In this document: positions 5,744 to 5,828 of the stretch, piece by piece
How positions within the stretch are numbered: the first letter of the stretch is position 1
How the letters are laid out: every line of letters starts with the position of its first letter
Source of the DNA: an uncultured Ruminococcus sp.
GTDB taxonomy: Bacteria; Bacillota; Clostridia; Oscillospirales; CAG-272
DNA: 5,828 bases
Direction of reading: 5' to 3'
NCBI GenBank assembly: GCA_902782785.1
Contig: CACZOH010000231.1
Coordinates: 1-5,828, forward strand
Notes under the pieces: model-generated
What the model saw: the letters and a program-made list of their open reading frames with translations, nothing else
The model's database searches: none
Told to the model about the DNA's origin: nothing
Program-made: the position numbers and the translations under genes

Positions 5744-5828
5744 CTCAGTATTACATACGACAACCTCAAAAATCCACTAAGTTTTTATAACGGCTCGTCA
5801 TATTCTTTCACTTGGAAAGACGGACGCA
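5744..5828 (+). pseudogene. RHS (YD) repeat protein fragment, headless and running off the window
   Basis: The frame beginning at 5744 reads I-T-Y-D-N-L-K-N-P-L-S-F-Y-N-G, then S-S-Y-S-F-T-W-K-D-G-R, up to the window end. This follows the clostridial RHS/YD-repeat pattern (YDxxGNP...YNG...FTWxxGR) closely, with Lys in place of the usual Gly in the GNP position. The frame is open from 5717 (stop TAA at 5714-5716) and has no ATG, GTG or TTG codon before the RHS match, so there is no native start. The match begins within a few bases of the previous gene's stop. RHS proteins are large cell-surface or secreted toxin carriers, and headless RHS fragments are typical of displaced toxin tails. Only 28 residues are visible, so a longer gene with a start by other means cannot be excluded. 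Confidence 0.72.

Overview
The window looks like a chromosomal piece from a fairly GC-rich Clostridia-type Firmicute (Bacillota). The evidence is a SigG/SigF-type sporulation sigma-factor remnant, an HprK kinase/phosphorylase, a clostridial-looking RHS (YD) repeat fragment, and a left-end mosaic of short palindromic repeats of the kind common in gut Clostridia. No finer taxonomy can be supported from the sequence alone.

Layout. Bases 1-366 hold no credible gene; they are a mosaic of direct repeats and hairpins. On the minus strand from about 848 down to 360 lies the C-terminal part (regions 3 and 4) of a SigG/SigF-family sigma factor. Its region 2 is missing and its stop codon lies inside a repeat copy. 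Directly across the breakpoint is a near-consensus housekeeping promoter (TTGACA, 17 nt, TACAAT) that drives a tightly packed plus-strand cluster: threonine synthase (thrC, 940-2409), a YqeM-like SAM-dependent methyltransferase (2411-3148), the redox-regulated chaperone Hsp33 (hslO, 3145-3999) and HPr kinase/phosphorylase (hprK, 4003-4938). The genes are separated by -4 to 3 bases, so they are almost certainly one transcript. They mix amino-acid synthesis, redox protein quality control and carbon-catabolite control; no common pathway is obvious.

After hprK there is a strong GC hairpin whose U-tract is present only for the minus strand. Base composition then changes abruptly to AT-rich. The AT-rich segment encodes one unrecognised 247-residue protein with an N-terminal signal sequence, an extracytoplasmic domain and one C-terminal transmembrane helix. 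Two bases after its stop an RHS/YD-repeat reading frame with no start codon begins and runs off the window. This arrangement (AT-rich orphan gene plus headless RHS fragment) resembles the displaced-tail part of a polymorphic toxin locus, and is the most interesting feature here along with the decapitated sigma gene.
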